Below are positions 45,116 to 56,195 of a stretch of 64,000 bases of DNA, piece after piece. Origin of the DNA: Geobacter sp. AOG1 (lineage in GTDB: Bacteria > Desulfobacterota > Desulfuromonadia > Geobacterales > Geobacteraceae). A model generated the notes under the pieces. It saw only the letters and a program-made list of their open reading frames with translations, did no database searches and had not been told where the DNA came from. Position numbers and translations under genes: made by a program. The stretch lies in the NCBI RefSeq assembly GCF_019972315.1, contig NZ_BLIZ01000001.1:496001-560000 (forward strand), in the 5' to 3' direction. Position 1 is the stretch's first letter; the number at the start of each line of letters is the position of its first letter.

Positions 45116-45970
45116 ATGAATACACTGAAGACGACCTTTCTCATGGCCCTGCTCACCGTGCTGCTAGTACTGGCCGGTGGCGCCATCGGCGGCAGGGGGG
45201 GAATGACGTTCGCCCTCATCATGGCGGGAGTGATGAACTTCGTCTCCTACTGGTTCTCCGACAAGATCGTCCTCGCCATGTACGGCGCCCAAGAGGTCAC
45301 CGAAGCCGAGCAACCCGAGTTCTACGGGCTGGTGCGCCAACTTGCAACACAGGCCGCCATCCCCATGCCCCGGGTCTACGTTATCCCTTCGGAGACCCCC
45401 AATGCCTTCGCCACGGGACGAAACCCGGAACATGCCGCCGTGGCGGCGACCGCCGGCATCATGCGGATACTGACCCGCGAAGAACTGATGGGAGTCATGG
45501 CCCACGAACTGACCCATGTCAGGAACCGCGACATCCTCATCTCCTCTGTCGCCGCCACCATCGCCGGCGCCATAACCTATCTGGCCCATATGGCACAATG
45601 GGCCGCGATCTTCGGCGGCGGACGCGACCGGGACGAGGAAGGGGGAGGATTCGGCCTGATCATCATGGCCATCGTCGCCCCCATAGCCGCCATGCTCATC
45701 CAGATGGCCATCTCCCGTTCCCGGGAGTTTGGCGCCGATCGGGGTGGTGCCGAAATCAGCGGCAACCCCCTCTTCCTGGCCAACGCCCTCCGCAAACTGG
45801 AGATGGCCAACCGGCAGATCCCGATGGGAGAAGCGAGCCCGGCTACGGCCCACATGTTCATCGTCAACCCCCTCACGGGGGGTGGAATCATGTCCCTCTT
45901 CTCCACCCACCCCCCCATGGAAGAGCGGGTACGGCGGCTGGAAGAGATGGCGTACGGGCCGAGAGGCTAA
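45116..45970 (+). CDS. htpX: HtpX membrane zinc metalloprotease
   Basis: A 284-residue M48 protease starting at 45116 (AAAGGATGG upstream). Two N-terminal membrane segments, then the zinc motif [12 protein letters not shown] (HExxH), two more membrane segments, and [17 protein letters not shown] with the third zinc ligand Glu. The C-terminal [20 protein letters not shown] is typical. It degrades misfolded membrane proteins. Confidence 0.96.
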   Translation: MNTLKTTFLMALLTVLLVLAGGAIGGRGGMTFALIMAGVMNFVSYWFSDKIVLAMYGAQEVTEAEQPEFYGLVRQLATQAAIPMPRVYVIPSETPNAFATGRNPEHAAVAATAGIMRILTREELMGVMAHELTHVRNRDILISSVAATIAGAITYLAHMAQWAAIFGGGRDRDEEGGGFGLIIMAIVAPIAAMLIQMAISRSREFGADRGGAEISGNPLFLANALRKLEMANRQIPMGEASPATAHMFIVNPLTGGGIMSLFSTHPPMEERVRRLEEMAYGPRG

Positions 45971-46078
45971 CGCCTCAGCCCAGAAGTTCGAAGCGCGGAA
46001 GTCAGCCTGTTACCTCCCCCCTCCGCGCTATTCTCTTCCCACTTCTGTACTGCCAATATTCCGCACTGAGGAGTTAAC

Positions 46079-47425
46079 TTGACCACAACCCCGCGCCGTG
46101 CCGCCTTCGACATCCTCCTTCGCATCGAAAAGGAGCGTTCCTACGCCGACATCCTCCTCGACCACGAACTGACCCATGGAACGTTGCAGGGGCCGGACCG
46201 GGGACTCCTGACCGAACTGGTCTACGGCGTGCTCCGGCGTCAGGGAACCCTCGACCACGTCATCGACCAATTCGCCAGCCAGAAGACCGGCCGACTGGAG
46301 CGCTCCGTCCACCTCCTGCTCCGCCTCGGCATTTACCAACTCCTCTACCTCGACCGGATTCCGACCGCAGCGGCGGTCCACGCCACCGTGGAACTGGCCA
46401 AGACCCTCGCACCCCGCGCCAGCGGCTTCATCAACGCCGTGCTGCGCCAGACCGACCGGGAACGACAGAACATCCGCTTTCCCGACCCCGTGAACAAACC
46501 GGCCGCCTACCTGGCAGCCGCCTGGTCCGAACCGCCGTGGCTCACCGCCCGCTGGCTGGAACAGCTGGGGCGGGAGGAGGCGGAAGCACTGGCCAGGGCC
46601 ATGGTCGAACCGGCACCCCTCACCATTCGGGTAAATACGCTTCGGACAAGCCGTGAAGAGCTGCAGGCCCGGCTCGCCAGCGAAGGAGTCACCAGTACCC
46701 CTTGCAGATACTCGCCGGACGGGCTCAGGATCGATAGCCCTGTCGCCATCGGCAAGGTGGCAAGCTTCCAGGAGGGGCTTTGCACCGTCCAGGACGAATC
46801 GTCCCAGCTGGCAGCCATTTTCCTGGCTCCGGAACCGGAAGAGCGGATCCTCGACCTCTGCGCGGCACCCGGCGGAAAGAGCACCCACCTGGGCCAGCGC
46901 ATGGGAAACAGCGGCACCATCCTCGCCTGCGACATCGGTGTCCGCAAGCTCCGCCTGATCGAGGAGGCCGCAACACGCCTCGGCATCAGCACCATAACCA
47001 CTACCCCCGTCGACGCCACAAAACCCCTCACCGCACTCTCGGGAGAGCAATTCAACCGCATCCTGGTAGATGCCCCCTGCTCCGGACTCGGCGTCATCCG
47101 CCGCAACCCGGAGGGGAAATGGTGGAAGAACCCGGCTGACATCACCGCCCTGGCCCGGACCCAACGGGCTATCCTCCACAATGCCGCAGAGATCCTCCCG
47201 TCGGGAGGAACCCTTCTCTACGGGGTCTGCTCCACCGACCGGGAGGAAACCGACGCCGTTCTGGAGGATTTCCTTTCCGAACAGGAGGAGTTCGTGGTAG
47301 AAGATTTACGTGAGCTTTTCCCCGCTCACCGGGAACTGTTCACCGACCGGGGCTTCTTCCGGAGCTGGCCCCACCGCCACGGCATGGACGGCTTCTTCGC
47401 GGCCCGGCTAAAAAGATTATCATAG
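46079..47425 (+). CDS. rsmB: 16S rRNA m5C967 methyltransferase
   Basis: A 448-residue protein that starts at a TTG (GAGGAG six bases before). Residues 1-130 are the NusB-like domain (RRAAFDILLRIEKERSYADILLDHEL). The SAM domain has LDLCAAPGGKSTHLGQRM, the DAPCSGLGVIRRNPEGKWWK motif with a catalytic cysteine, and YGVCSTDREETDAVLEDF with the second cysteine. Confidence 0.95.
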   Translation: MTTTPRRAAFDILLRIEKERSYADILLDHELTHGTLQGPDRGLLTELVYGVLRRQGTLDHVIDQFASQKTGRLERSVHLLLRLGIYQLLYLDRIPTAAAVHATVELAKTLAPRASGFINAVLRQTDRERQNIRFPDPVNKPAAYLAAAWSEPPWLTARWLEQLGREEAEALARAMVEPAPLTIRVNTLRTSREELQARLASEGVTSTPCRYSPDGLRIDSPVAIGKVASFQEGLCTVQDESSQLAAIFLAPEPEERILDLCAAPGGKSTHLGQRMGNSGTILACDIGVRKLRLIEEAATRLGISTITTTPVDATKPLTALSGEQFNRILVDAPCSGLGVIRRNPEGKWWKNPADITALARTQRAILHNAAEILPSGGTLLYGVCSTDREETDAVLEDFLSEQEEFVVEDLRELFPAHRELFTDRGFFRSWPHRHGMDGFFAARLKRLS

Positions 47426-47455
47426 GTCTCATAGGACCTATGTTTGGAGGTTCAC

Positions 47456-48121
47456 ATGAAAAAGATCGCCCCATCCATCCTCTCCGCCGATTTCGCCCGC
47501 CTCGGCGACGAGGTGCGGGCCGTGGCGGCAGCCGGCGCCGACTATATCCATGTTGATGTCATGGACGGTCATTTCGTCCCCAACATCACCATCGGCCCAC
47601 TGGTGGTGGAAGCGGTGCGACGGGTGACCGACCTCCCCCTGGACGTGCACCTGATGATCGCCAACCCCGACCTTTACATCCCCGACTTCGCCAAGGCGGG
47701 AGCCGACATCATCGTGGTGCACGCCGAGGCGACCAACCACCTGCACCGGACCGTGCAGCTCATCAAGTCGTTCGGCAAGAAGGCCGGCGTCTCCCTGAAC
47801 CCTGCCACCCCCCTCAACATCCTTGAGTACCTACTGGAAGAGCTCGACCTGGTTTTGCTCATGACCGTCAACCCGGGGTTCGGCGGCCAGTCGTTCATCG
47901 AGGCATGCCTCCCCAAGATCCATGCCCTGCGGGGAATGCTCGACAAGCGCGGGCTGGAGACAGAACTGGAGGTGGATGGAGGGGTCAAGACCGACAACAT
48001 CGACCGCATCTCCCACGCCGGCGCCGACGTGTTCGTGGCGGGAAGCGCCGTATTCGGCAGCCCGGACTACACCTCCACGATCGCGGAACTGAAGCGGCGG
48101 GCGAAGGAACCGGTGCTTTAG
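47456..48121 (+). CDS. rpe: Ribulose-phosphate 3-epimerase
   Basis: A 221-residue TIM barrel starting at 47456 after GGAGG. Signatures [47 protein letters not shown] and [11 protein letters not shown] are complete. It interconverts ribulose- and xylulose-5-phosphate in the pentose phosphate pathway. It follows rsmB by 30 bases, probably in one operon. Confidence 0.97.
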   Translation: MKKIAPSILSADFARLGDEVRAVAAAGADYIHVDVMDGHFVPNITIGPLVVEAVRRVTDLPLDVHLMIANPDLYIPDFAKAGADIIVVHAEATNHLHRTVQLIKSFGKKAGVSLNPATPLNILEYLLEELDLVLLMTVNPGFGGQSFIEACLPKIHALRGMLDKRGLETELEVDGGVKTDNIDRISHAGADVFVAGSAVFGSPDYTSTIAELKRRAKEPVL

Positions 48122-48127
48122 AGGCAA

Positions 48128-48182
48128 TTTTGAATTTTGAGTTATGAATTTTGAATTACAATCCAAAATTCAAAATTGACAT
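48128..48182. repeat. Heptamer inverted array (TTTTGAA type)
   Basis: Four left heptamers (TTTTGAA, TTTTGAG, TTATGAA, TTTTGAA; 48128-48155) are followed by inverted heptamers TCCAAAA, TTCAAAA (48162-48175). It has the same 7-base period as the arrays at 54.6 and 58.1 kb but a different sequence. Confidence 0.7.
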
Positions 48183-48186
48183 TCCC

Positions 48187-48768
48187 ATGGACCTGAAAGA
48201 TCACATAAAGACCGCCCTGGCCGCCCACGTCCGGGTACCCATGGCCCCCGGACCGGTGCCGGCGGCGGTGCTCCTCCCCCTCTTCCTCAAACAGGGGGAA
48301 TACCACATTCTCCTCACCAAACGGACCGAGCACCTCAACCATCATCGGGGAGAGATATCGTTCCCCGGCGGAAGCGCCGACCCGGATGACACGGACCTGC
48401 TCCAGACTGCCCTGCGTGAGACCTGGGAAGAGGTGGGGATCACCCCGGAGGATGTGGAGATTCTGGGGGTGCTGGACGATTTCTACTCCATCCACAACTA
48501 CCTGGTCACCCCCTACGTCGGTCTCTTCCCCGCCGACTACCCACTCAGGATCAACGGCTGGGAGATCGAAAGGATACTGGAAGTCCCCCTCTCCCACCTG
48601 CTCCGGCCGGAGGTTTTCCGGACCGAGGACTGGAACTGGAAGGGGCGCCAGCATCCGGTCCATTTCTACACCTTCGGCAACGACGAAATCTGGGGACTCA
48701 CCGCCGCCATCCTGAAGCAGTTCCTCGACCTGGTCTTTTCCGATAGCACAAGGGATGTGGTGAAATAG
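48187..48768 (+). CDS. Nudix hydrolase (CoA pyrophosphatase-like)
   Basis: A 193-residue protein starting near the ATG at 48187; the ribosome site is weak because the repeat array lies immediately upstream. The Nudix box is GGSADPDDTDLLQTALRETWEEVGI, with Asp in place of the first Glu. The preceding LLTKRTEHLNHHRGEISFPGG is the CoA-pyrophosphatase (NudL) signature, so CoA or a derivative is the likely substrate. Confidence 0.87.
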   Translation: MDLKDHIKTALAAHVRVPMAPGPVPAAVLLPLFLKQGEYHILLTKRTEHLNHHRGEISFPGGSADPDDTDLLQTALRETWEEVGITPEDVEILGVLDDFYSIHNYLVTPYVGLFPADYPLRINGWEIERILEVPLSHLLRPEVFRTEDWNWKGRQHPVHFYTFGNDEIWGLTAAILKQFLDLVFSDSTRDVVK

Positions 48769-48789
48769 CCCTCGAAGGGGAAGGATACC

Positions 48790-49716
48790 GTGCCAACCAG
48801 CGTACTCGTCATTGATGATTCGGAAACCGTCCGCGACCAGATAATTCAGACACTGCGAAAATGTGCTCTCTTCGACCTGTACCGGCAGGCCGGAGATGGT
48901 ATCGATGGGTTCAAGGCACTCCTCGACAAGCCCGCGGACCTGGTGCTCTGCGACCTGGAGATGCCACGCATGGACGGCTTCAAGTTCATGACCCTGATGC
49001 AGACGCAGGGGGCGCTTAAGGACATCCCGGTCATCATGCTGACCGGCCGGGAAGATCTGGATCTCAAAATCCGGGGACTGGAGCAGGGGGCGTGCGATTA
49101 CGTCACCAAGCCCTTCGACGCCGGCGAACTGGTGGCGCGGGTCAAGGTGCAGCTCAAGATCAAGGCACTACAGGACGCACTGAAAAAGTCCAACGAACTC
49201 CTTACGGAACTCTCCAATACCGATCCGCTGACCGGCCTCAACAACCGGCGCTACTTTACGGAGGCCCTCGAACGGGAATTCCCGCGTTCCGTCAGGAAAA
49301 ACGAGTCATTCTCCCTGGTAATGGCCGATATCGACCATTTTAAAAAAGTCAACGACACCTACGGTCACCAGGAGGGAGATATGGTCCTGACGATGGTGGC
49401 CGCCTTCATCAGGAACCTGATCCGTCGCTACGACACCGCTGCCCGTTACGGAGGCGAGGAGTTCGTTGTGATCCTGCCGGATACCGACGCCGCCCAGGCC
49501 CTGCAGTTCGCAGAGCGGCTGAGAAAGGGGATTGAAGAGATTATCTTTTCAGGAAGGCTCCAGCCGCTTAACGTCACCATCAGCCTCGGCGTTGCGACTT
49601 TTCCTTCCCCGCGAGTCAACTCCGTCGATACCCTGCTGCGGAATGCCGACGAGGCACTCTACCGGGCAAAGAAGAACGGCCGCAACCGGGTGGAGTCACT
49701 GGAGATGAATGGTTGA
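48790..49716 (+). CDS. REC-GGDEF response regulator, diguanylate cyclase
   Basis: A 308-residue protein starting at a GTG. The receiver has D9/D10, D55 (LVLCDLEMP) and KPF; a coiled linker KIKALQDALKKSNELLTEL leads to a GGDEF domain with active site RYGGEEF and I-site RRYD five residues upstream. Its 3' end overlaps the convergent EndoIII-like gene by 21 bases. It probably makes c-di-GMP on phosphorylation; its kinase is elsewhere. Confidence 0.93.
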   Translation: MPTSVLVIDDSETVRDQIIQTLRKCALFDLYRQAGDGIDGFKALLDKPADLVLCDLEMPRMDGFKFMTLMQTQGALKDIPVIMLTGREDLDLKIRGLEQGACDYVTKPFDAGELVARVKVQLKIKALQDALKKSNELLTELSNTDPLTGLNNRRYFTEALEREFPRSVRKNESFSLVMADIDHFKKVNDTYGHQEGDMVLTMVAAFIRNLIRRYDTAARYGGEEFVVILPDTDAAQALQFAERLRKGIEEIIFSGRLQPLNVTISLGVATFPSPRVNSVDTLLRNADEALYRAKKNGRNRVESLEMNG

Positions 49717-50367
49717 AGGACAGACATGGAGGGGACAGCCGGCACAGCGGGGGCGTTTGCGGCAGTGTTCCTTGCCGTGCTGGACGATAAGGGCATGGTA
49801 TTCGTTGTAGAGACGGGGGTCGGCGGGAAGGTTGGCCATGAAGAGGGAGCGCACCGTTTCGTAGTCGGACTGCGGTTCGATGAGCTCCAGGGCCGCCAGG
49901 AGACGGATGGTGTAGCCATCCACTACAAACGTCGGCTTTTCCCCGGCATAGAGCAGGATCGAATCGCAGGTCTCCCGGCCGATTCCCGACACATCCAGCA
50001 GGTCCTCCCGCAGCTTCCGCCACTCCCCGGTGAACATCCGCTCCAGGCTCCCCCCATGATGATCGAACAGGTACGCCACGAACGCCTTCAACTGCACGCT
50101 CTTCACATTGAAAAAGCCGGAAGGACGGATCGCGTCCGCGAGCACCTCGATGGGTACGGCATGGAGCGCCTCGGGGGAGAGGAGGCCATCCCGCTTCAGG
50201 TTGGCGATGGCCTTCTCCACGTTCCGCCAGTTGGTATTCTGGGTAAGGATCGCCCCGACGCAGACCTCGAAGGGGTTCTCCGCCGGCCACCAGTGGCGGT
50301 GGCCATAGCGGGCCAGGAGGAGATCGTAGATTTCAACGAGACGTGCCGACACCTCGTTGCGCCTCAC
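49696..50367 (-). CDS. Endonuclease III-like DNA glycosylase (MagIII-like)
   Basis: A 223-residue HhH-GPD glycosylase starting at a GTG that overlaps the glnE stop. The helix-hairpin-helix is LLDVSGIGRETCDSILLYAG, where the catalytic lysine of EndoIII (GVGRKTA) is replaced by Glu, while the catalytic Asp is kept in FVVDGYTIRL. Four cysteines for a [4Fe-4S] cluster are in CRKRPRCAGCPLHVC. Loss of the lysine indicates a monofunctional glycosylase, like Helicobacter MagIII, which removes 3-methyladenine. Confidence 0.85.
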   Translation of the reverse strand: MRRNEVSARLVEIYDLLLARYGHRHWWPAENPFEVCVGAILTQNTNWRNVEKAIANLKRDGLLSPEALHAVPIEVLADAIRPSGFFNVKSVQLKAFVAYLFDHHGGSLERMFTGEWRKLREDLLDVSGIGRETCDSILLYAGEKPTFVVDGYTIRLLAALELIEPQSDYETVRSLFMANLPADPRLYNEYHALIVQHGKEHCRKRPRCAGCPLHVCPSTIHLQ

Positions 50368-53300
50368 CCCTCACTTCCACCGAGAATCCTGTCGTACACA
50401 CGCCGCACCTGTTCCGTCACCTCTTCGTAGTCCTGCATGAGGGCATCCCCCGGGTGCTTCAGCTTCGGATCGTAACCGAGGCGGCGTGCCAGCTTGTCCA
50501 GGTACTCCCGCGGCCCCCCCAGGTCGTTCATGGAGTGGTCATGAAGGATCCGCAGCCGGTTCTCCAGCCGGCGTAGGAACTTGTAGCCATGGGAGAGGAC
50601 GGCAAAATCATCCTCGCTGAGCAGACCGTCCCTCTTCATCCCTTTCAGGGCCGTAAGAGTGCTCGAACTGCGGATATCGGGATGTTCACAGCCATGCCGC
50701 AGCTGCAGGAACTGGACGATGAACTCCACGTCCACCATCCCTCCCCGGCCGGTCTTGATGTTGTAGCTCCCTTCGCTCTCCCGGGCGATCTCGTTCTCCA
50801 TCCGCATCCGGAGACGATGGATCTCCCGGCGGGCATCGTCGGTCACGCAGCTTCCGTACACCGTCTGCCGGATGATCTCTCCGATGCTCTCCTCCAGCAG
50901 TCCCCCCCCCAACACCACTCGTGCCTTGGTGAGGGCCTGGCGCTCCCAGAGCTGGGACTCCTCCCGGTGATAGTCATGGAACGATTCCAGTGACGTGACC
51001 AGCGGACCGGCGTTTCCCGACGGACGGAGCCGGGTATCGATCTTGTAGGCGTACCCCTCCCGGGTCTGGGTGGTGAGGATGGAGATGATCTTCTGGGCGA
51101 GCTTGGCGAAGTATTCGTGGTTGGTCAGCTGCTTCTCGCCGTCGGTCACCCCTTGGTGGTCGTAGATGTAGATGATGTCCAGGTCCGAATGGTAGTTGAG
51201 CTCGTATCCCCCCATCTTCCCCATGCCAACCACGGCGAAGTCCGCTTCCCGCACCACCCCGTCGGCACCGGTCCAGGTCGGCCGGCCGAACCGGGTCAGC
51301 TCCCCTTGCGCCATCCGGTGGGCGGCGGCCAGGCAGACATCGGCCAGGTTGGTGAGCTGGGTGGCGATCTCGGTCTGGCCGAGCTTGCCGTAGGTGTCGT
51401 TCATGCCGATCCGGAGGAACTCCTCGTGGCGGTAACGGCGCAGCACGTCGAGCCGTTCCTCGAAATCCTCCGCCAGTTCCAGAAGCGCCGCGAGTTCGGT
51501 CTCCATCTCCTCTCGCTCCTTTACGAAGGTGGCATAGGAGCGGGACACCATGCTGTCCAGCAGTTCCGGATGGCTGAAAAATATCTTGGAGAGAAACTCG
51601 GACATCCCGAACAGAGAGACGAGCAGCTTGAGGATCTCCCGGTTCTCCGCCAGGAGGGCATAGAAGGAAGAGCGGGAGCCGACGGCGCAGAGAAACCGCT
51701 CCAGGTTGGTCAGTGACATGTCCGGGTCGGGGGAGGCAAATATCTCCTGGAGCAGCAACGGGGCAATCTTTTCCAGGAGCCGCCGCGCCCGCTCGGTGAG
51801 ATGGGCCCGGGGAGGGCCGTCCCGCAGGAGGAGCAGGTGATCGTAGGCGGCATCGACCCTTTCGAAGCGTCGCTCCGCCAGCATGTCCTTGATGAGATCC
51901 GGATCGGCCGTCCGGTCGAAAAAAAAGTGTATCTCCGGATTCACCTCTTCTTGCAGCTTTTCGTCGCGGGAAAGGAAGAGCCCGCCGTAGATGACGGAGA
52001 CGGCGGTGCGGTGCTCTTCCAGGACCTGCCGGAATTTTTCCTGGCCATTGGCGCGCAGGTATCCACAACGACGGGCAAGCGCCCTCATCTCCTCATCCTT
52101 CCGGGGAAGGGAGTGGGTCTGGCGCTCCTGCACCACCTGGATCCGGTGCTCCACCGTACGGAGGAAGCGGTATGCTTCGCGGAGAGCGTTGTAGTCATCC
52201 TCTTTAATGATACGCGCTTCCAGCAGTGCCTCCAGTGCCTTCAGCGAATTCTTCTGGCGCAGCGCAGGGTTCTTGCCGGCATAGACCAGTTGGAGGGCCT
52301 GGATGAAGAACTCGATCTCCCGGATGCCTCCTCGGCCAAGCTTTATGTTGTACTCCCCCTCCTGGGATCGGGCGAGGGACGCATCGATCTTCTTCTTCAT
52401 CCCCATCATGTCTTCCACCAGGTTGTAGTCCAGGTACTTGCGGTAGACAAAGGGTTCGATAGCAGCCAGCAGCTGTTCGCCGAGGGGAATGGCGCCGGCC
52501 ACCGGCCGCGCCTTGAGCATGGCGGCCCGCTCCCACGACTGCCCCCACGATTCGTAGTAAACCTCTGCGGAGCGAAGCGAACAGGCCATGTCGCCGCTCT
52601 TCCCCTCCGGCCGCAGCCCCATGTCCACGCGGAACACGAAACCGTCCTCAGTCACCTGGGAAACCGCCTTGGAAACCATCTCCCCCAGCTTGACGAAGAA
52701 GGCGTGGAGGGAGATTTTTCCCTTCACCCCCCCCTGTCCGTCGGGGACGCCGGCCGTTTCACCCTTGTCGGAGGAGTAGAAGTAGATGATATCGATGTCC
52801 GAAGAAAAATTGAGTTCCCGGCCGCCGAACTTCCCCATGCCGATAACGGTCAGATCCGCCTCCCGGTCACCCTGGGGGGTCTGCATGAGCGGTACGCCGT
52901 GTTCGGCGACGAGCCGGCGCCGGGCAACCTCATAGGCCACCTGGAGGGAGGCGGCGGCCAGAGAGGAGAGTTCGTCGGTCACCTCTTCCAATGGCGCTAG
53001 TCCGTTCAGGTCCCGGGCGGCAATGCGGAGTATCTCGGCAAATTTGAAGCGGCGCAGGACCTTGAAAATGGCGTGGTAATCGTCCGTATCCCCCGCCAGG
53101 GCACGCAGGACCGAAAGGGTTTCGTCTTCGCTGCGACGGACGTCGATCTGCCGCTCATTGAAAAGCTGGTGAAAATAGACGGGATCACGAACGATGATGT
53201 TGGTAAGGAAGGGGGAAGCTCCGCAGAGGGTTATCAATTGGGCCAGCCGCTGCTTCTTGCCGCAGACGGCCAGGAGCTCATCGCGATGGACAACGGTACT

Positions 53301-53543
53301 GATCCGCTCCAGGCCGTTCAGCGCCATGTCGGGGAGTGCTGTGGCAAGTGCGGCGATAGCGACCGATTTCAGGGTATCAAGGGGGAGAACATCGGCCAGC
53401 AGGCGCAGGTTGGTGGTCGAACGAGCACCATAGGCGAATCCGTGGTTCTCCAGGAAGACGCTGAATTGCTGGTCCTTCTCCGCTGCCGGCTCGCCAGTGA
53501 AGGCCTGTTCCAGAGCGGCGGCGAATTCGGCGCTCCGGGTCAT
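50364..53543 (-). CDS. glnE: Glutamine synthetase adenylyltransferase/adenylyl-removase
   Basis: A 1059-residue bifunctional enzyme controlling glutamine synthetase by adenylylation. Two nucleotidyltransferase domains are present, each with its motif: [21 protein letters not shown] in the N-terminal half and [21 protein letters not shown] in the C-terminal half, each followed by a GlnD-UR-UTase-like helical domain ([24 protein letters not shown]). It starts inside the mtnA stop (ATGA). Confidence 0.97.
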   Translation of the reverse strand: MTRSAEFAAALEQAFTGEPAAEKDQQFSVFLENHGFAYGARSTTNLRLLADVLPLDTLKSVAIAALATALPDMALNGLERISTVVHRDELLAVCGKKQRLAQLITLCGASPFLTNIIVRDPVYFHQLFNERQIDVRRSEDETLSVLRALAGDTDDYHAIFKVLRRFKFAEILRIAARDLNGLAPLEEVTDELSSLAAASLQVAYEVARRRLVAEHGVPLMQTPQGDREADLTVIGMGKFGGRELNFSSDIDIIYFYSSDKGETAGVPDGQGGVKGKISLHAFFVKLGEMVSKAVSQVTEDGFVFRVDMGLRPEGKSGDMACSLRSAEVYYESWGQSWERAAMLKARPVAGAIPLGEQLLAAIEPFVYRKYLDYNLVEDMMGMKKKIDASLARSQEGEYNIKLGRGGIREIEFFIQALQLVYAGKNPALRQKNSLKALEALLEARIIKEDDYNALREAYRFLRTVEHRIQVVQERQTHSLPRKDEEMRALARRCGYLRANGQEKFRQVLEEHRTAVSVIYGGLFLSRDEKLQEEVNPEIHFFFDRTADPDLIKDMLAERRFERVDAAYDHLLLLRDGPPRAHLTERARRLLEKIAPLLLQEIFASPDPDMSLTNLERFLCAVGSRSSFYALLAENREILKLLVSLFGMSEFLSKIFFSHPELLDSMVSRSYATFVKEREEMETELAALLELAEDFEERLDVLRRYRHEEFLRIGMNDTYGKLGQTEIATQLTNLADVCLAAAHRMAQGELTRFGRPTWTGADGVVREADFAVVGMGKMGGYELNYHSDLDIIYIYDHQGVTDGEKQLTNHEYFAKLAQKIISILTTQTREGYAYKIDTRLRPSGNAGPLVTSLESFHDYHREESQLWERQALTKARVVLGGGLLEESIGEIIRQTVYGSCVTDDARREIHRLRMRMENEIARESEGSYNIKTGRGGMVDVEFIVQFLQLRHGCEHPDIRSSSTLTALKGMKRDGLLSEDDFAVLSHGYKFLRRLENRLRILHDHSMNDLGGPREYLDKLARRLGYDPKLKHPGDALMQDYEEVTEQVRRVYDRILGGSEG

Positions 53544-54580
53544 TGCCCCACCAGCCGCTTCAGTTCCCGTTCGTAATCCCCCCGCACCACCCCCTTTTCG
53601 GTGATAATGCCGGTGATGTATTTGGCAGGAGTCACGTCAAAGGCGGGGTTGCGGACCTGAATCCCCTCCGGCGCTATGGGAAGGCCCTGGAGATGGGTGA
53701 CCTCCCGGGAATGGCGTTCCTCGATGGGGATGGCGTCACCACTGGCAAGGGACAGGTCAAGGGTGGAGATAGGGGCGGCCACGTAGAAGGGGATGCCGTT
53801 CTCCCTGGCCAGAACGGCTACGCTGTAGGTGCCGATTTTGTTGGCGGTGTCGCCATTGGCGGCAATCCGGTCGGCCCCCACCACACAGCAGCTGATCTCC
53901 CCCTTCTTCATGAAGTAGCCAGCCATGTTATCGGCAATGAGGGTCACCGGGATGCGGTCCTTCATCAGCTCCCATGCGGTAAGGCGCGCCCCCTGGAGCC
54001 AGGGGCGGGTCTCGTCGGCAAACACCTTGATGTTCTTCCCCGCCTCGTGGGCGGCGCGGATTACCCCGAGGGCGGTGCCGTAGCCGGCCGTGGCCAGACC
54101 GCCGGCGTTGCAGTGGGTGAGGATGGTCGCTCCCTCTTTTATGAGCGCAGCACCGTTCTTGCCGATGGCCCGGCAGATCTGCAGGTCCTCCTGCTCGATG
54201 CTGATCGCCTCGGCCTTGAGGATGGCGCGGATACTGTTCAGGTCCTTGTCCCGGTTCGCTTCGGCGACCCGCTTCATCCGCTCGATGGCCCAGAACAGGT
54301 TGACTGCCGTCGGGCGGGTGCGGGCCAGGATATCGCAGACATTGGAAAGCTGCTGATAGAACGACTCGTGGGTATCGGCGATGATCTCCCTGCTCCCCAG
54401 GGCGACCCCCATGGCTGCCGCCACGCCGATGGCGGGAGCGCCGCGGATGATCATCCCCCGGATTGCCTCCGCCACCCCCTTGAAATCGCCGTACTCGTTG
54501 TACACCTCTTCGCCGGGGAGTCGGGTCTGATCAATCATCACCACCTTGTCGTCGCGCCATTCGATCGTTCTAAAGGACAT
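53540..54580 (-). CDS. mtnA: Methylthioribose-1-phosphate isomerase
   Basis: A 346-residue enzyme of methionine salvage, starting at 54580 (GGAG seven bases upstream). Diagnostic sequences are [35 protein letters not shown] (catalytic Cys), [17 protein letters not shown] and [20 protein letters not shown] (catalytic Asp). No other methionine-salvage gene is in the window. It overlaps glnE by four bases. Confidence 0.96.
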   Translation of the reverse strand: MSFRTIEWRDDKVVMIDQTRLPGEEVYNEYGDFKGVAEAIRGMIIRGAPAIGVAAAMGVALGSREIIADTHESFYQQLSNVCDILARTRPTAVNLFWAIERMKRVAEANRDKDLNSIRAILKAEAISIEQEDLQICRAIGKNGAALIKEGATILTHCNAGGLATAGYGTALGVIRAAHEAGKNIKVFADETRPWLQGARLTAWELMKDRIPVTLIADNMAGYFMKKGEISCCVVGADRIAANGDTANKIGTYSVAVLARENGIPFYVAAPISTLDLSLASGDAIPIEERHSREVTHLQGLPIAPEGIQVRNPAFDVTPAKYITGIITEKGVVRGDYERELKRLVGQ

Positions 54581-54597
54581 CGCGTTTCTCCGTTGAA

Positions 54598-54666
54598 GTT
54601 CAAGGTTCAAGGTTCAAGGTTCAAGGTATACAACTTATGAACTTCGAACGTGGAACGCTGAACGGG
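54598..54666. repeat. Heptamer inverted array (GTTCAAG type), copy 1
   Basis: Four perfect GTTCAAG units (54598-54625), a 13-base spacer, then four heptamers that each begin GAAC (54639-54666). It can fold as a long hairpin between mtnA and gatB. Confidence 0.82.
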
Positions 54667-54669
54667 TTT

Positions 54670-56109
54670 TCACCCTTTGAGTTTCGTCAGCAGCAGGTCG
54701 TTCACCACCGCCGGGTTCGCCTTCCCCTTGGAGGCCCGCATCACCTGGCCGACGAAGAAGCCAAAGACCTTCTCCTTGCCGCCGCGGAACTCCTCCACCT
54801 GTCCCTGGTTGGCGGCGAGGATTTCGTCGATGAGCCGTTCGATTTCCCCCGTGTCCGAGACCTGGACGAGCCCTTTCTCCTCCACGATGGCCGCCGGCGC
54901 CTTTCCCGTCTGCCACATCTCCTCGAAGACGGTCTTGGCGATCTTGTTGGAAATCGTTCCCGTGTCGATGAGCTTCAGAAGCTCAGCCAGCAGGTCAGGT
55001 GTCACGGGACAGGCGGTGATGGCGAGTCCGCTGTCGTTCAAGCCGCGGGTCACCTCCCCCATCACCCAGTTGGCCACCGGCTTCGCCTGGGGATAGCGGC
55101 TGAGGCACGCCTCGAAGTAATCGGCCAGTTCCCGGGTGGCGGTCAGCACCTCCGCGTCGTAGAAGGGAAGCCCCAGTTCCGCTTGGTAGCGCTGCAGCCG
55201 GGCAGCGGGAAGCTCGGGGAGGGAGAGGCGGACGTCCTCCACCCAGTCGTCGGAGATGACCAGCGGCACCAGGTCCGGGTCGGGGAAGTAGCGGTAGTCG
55301 TGGGCCTCCTCCTTGCCGCGCATGGAGCGGGTGGTGCCGCTGTTCGGGTCGAACAGCCGCGTCTCCTGCACCACCTTACCCCCCTCCTCGATCAGCTCGA
55401 TCTGCCGCTCGATCTCGTATTCAATCGCCTGCTTGACGAATTTGAAGGAGTTGACATTCTTGATTTCCGCCCGGGTCCCGAATGTAGCGGACCCCACCGG
55501 CATCACGGAGACGTTGGCGTCACAGCGGAAGCTCCCCTCCTCCATGTTGCCGTCGCAGATCCCGAGATAGACCACGATCTGGTGGAGCTTTTTCAGGTAG
55601 GCCACCGCCTCGTCGGCGCTCCGCAGGTCCGGCTCGGAGACCACCTCCAGGAGCGGCGTGCATGCGCGGTTCAGGTCCACGCAGGAGTCGTCCCCCACGC
55701 CGGGGATGTCCGCATGGACCAGCTTCCCCGCGTCCTCCTCCATGTGGATGCGGGTGATACCTATTCTCTTCGCCTCACCCTCCACCTCGATGTCCAGGTG
55801 GCCGTTGATGCAGATGGGAAGTTCGTACTGGCTGATCTGGTACCCCTTGGGGAGGTCGGGATAGAAATAGTTCTTCCGGGCAAAGACGCTCCGGGGCGCG
55901 ATGGAGTGGTTCGTGGCAAGCCCCGCCCGGATGGCGTACTCCACCACCTTCTTGTTCAGCACCGGCAGAGCCCCGGGAAGCCCCAGGCAGACCGGGCAGG
56001 TCTGGGAGTTGGGAGCAGCGCCGAATTTTGTCGAGCAGCCGCAGAAGATCTTGCTGTTGGTGAGAAGCTGGACGTGGACTTCGAGACCGATGACGGCTTG
56101 GAATTTCAT
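54670..56109 (-). CDS. gatB: Asp/Glu-tRNA amidotransferase subunit B
   Basis: A 479-residue subunit that binds tRNA and activates the misacylated amino acid. [33 protein letters not shown] (zinc cysteines), [15 protein letters not shown] and the C-terminal YqeY-like tail helical domain ([16 protein letters not shown]) are typical. It lies downstream of gatC and gatA on the same strand. Confidence 0.97.
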   Translation of the reverse strand: MKFQAVIGLEVHVQLLTNSKIFCGCSTKFGAAPNSQTCPVCLGLPGALPVLNKKVVEYAIRAGLATNHSIAPRSVFARKNYFYPDLPKGYQISQYELPICINGHLDIEVEGEAKRIGITRIHMEEDAGKLVHADIPGVGDDSCVDLNRACTPLLEVVSEPDLRSADEAVAYLKKLHQIVVYLGICDGNMEEGSFRCDANVSVMPVGSATFGTRAEIKNVNSFKFVKQAIEYEIERQIELIEEGGKVVQETRLFDPNSGTTRSMRGKEEAHDYRYFPDPDLVPLVISDDWVEDVRLSLPELPAARLQRYQAELGLPFYDAEVLTATRELADYFEACLSRYPQAKPVANWVMGEVTRGLNDSGLAITACPVTPDLLAELLKLIDTGTISNKIAKTVFEEMWQTGKAPAAIVEEKGLVQVSDTGEIERLIDEILAANQGQVEEFRGGKEKVFGFFVGQVMRASKGKANPAVVNDLLLTKLKG

Positions 56110-56132
56110 TCTGATTCTCCGGTAAATTGAAT

Positions 56133-56189
56133 GTAGGGGCGATCCTTGTGATCGCCCGACCTCAGGGCGAATACAAGATTCGCCCCTAC
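56133..56189. repeat. GTAGGGGCG inverted repeat between gatA and gatB
   Basis: The ends GTAGGGGCGA and TCGCCCCTAC are inverted, with inner GATCGCCC/GGGCGAAT pairs, forming a hairpin of about 57 bases. Similar GTAGGGGCGA...TCGCCC repeats are widespread in bacterial intergenic regions. Confidence 0.75.
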
Positions 56190-56195
56190 CGGTAA

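Noticed and set aside
48790-49716. Diguanylate cyclase as output regulator of the chemosensory operon
   Set aside because: It is 14 kb away on the other strand in a different operon; the operon already ends with its own CheY-like gene. A functional link is possible but not supported by sequence.
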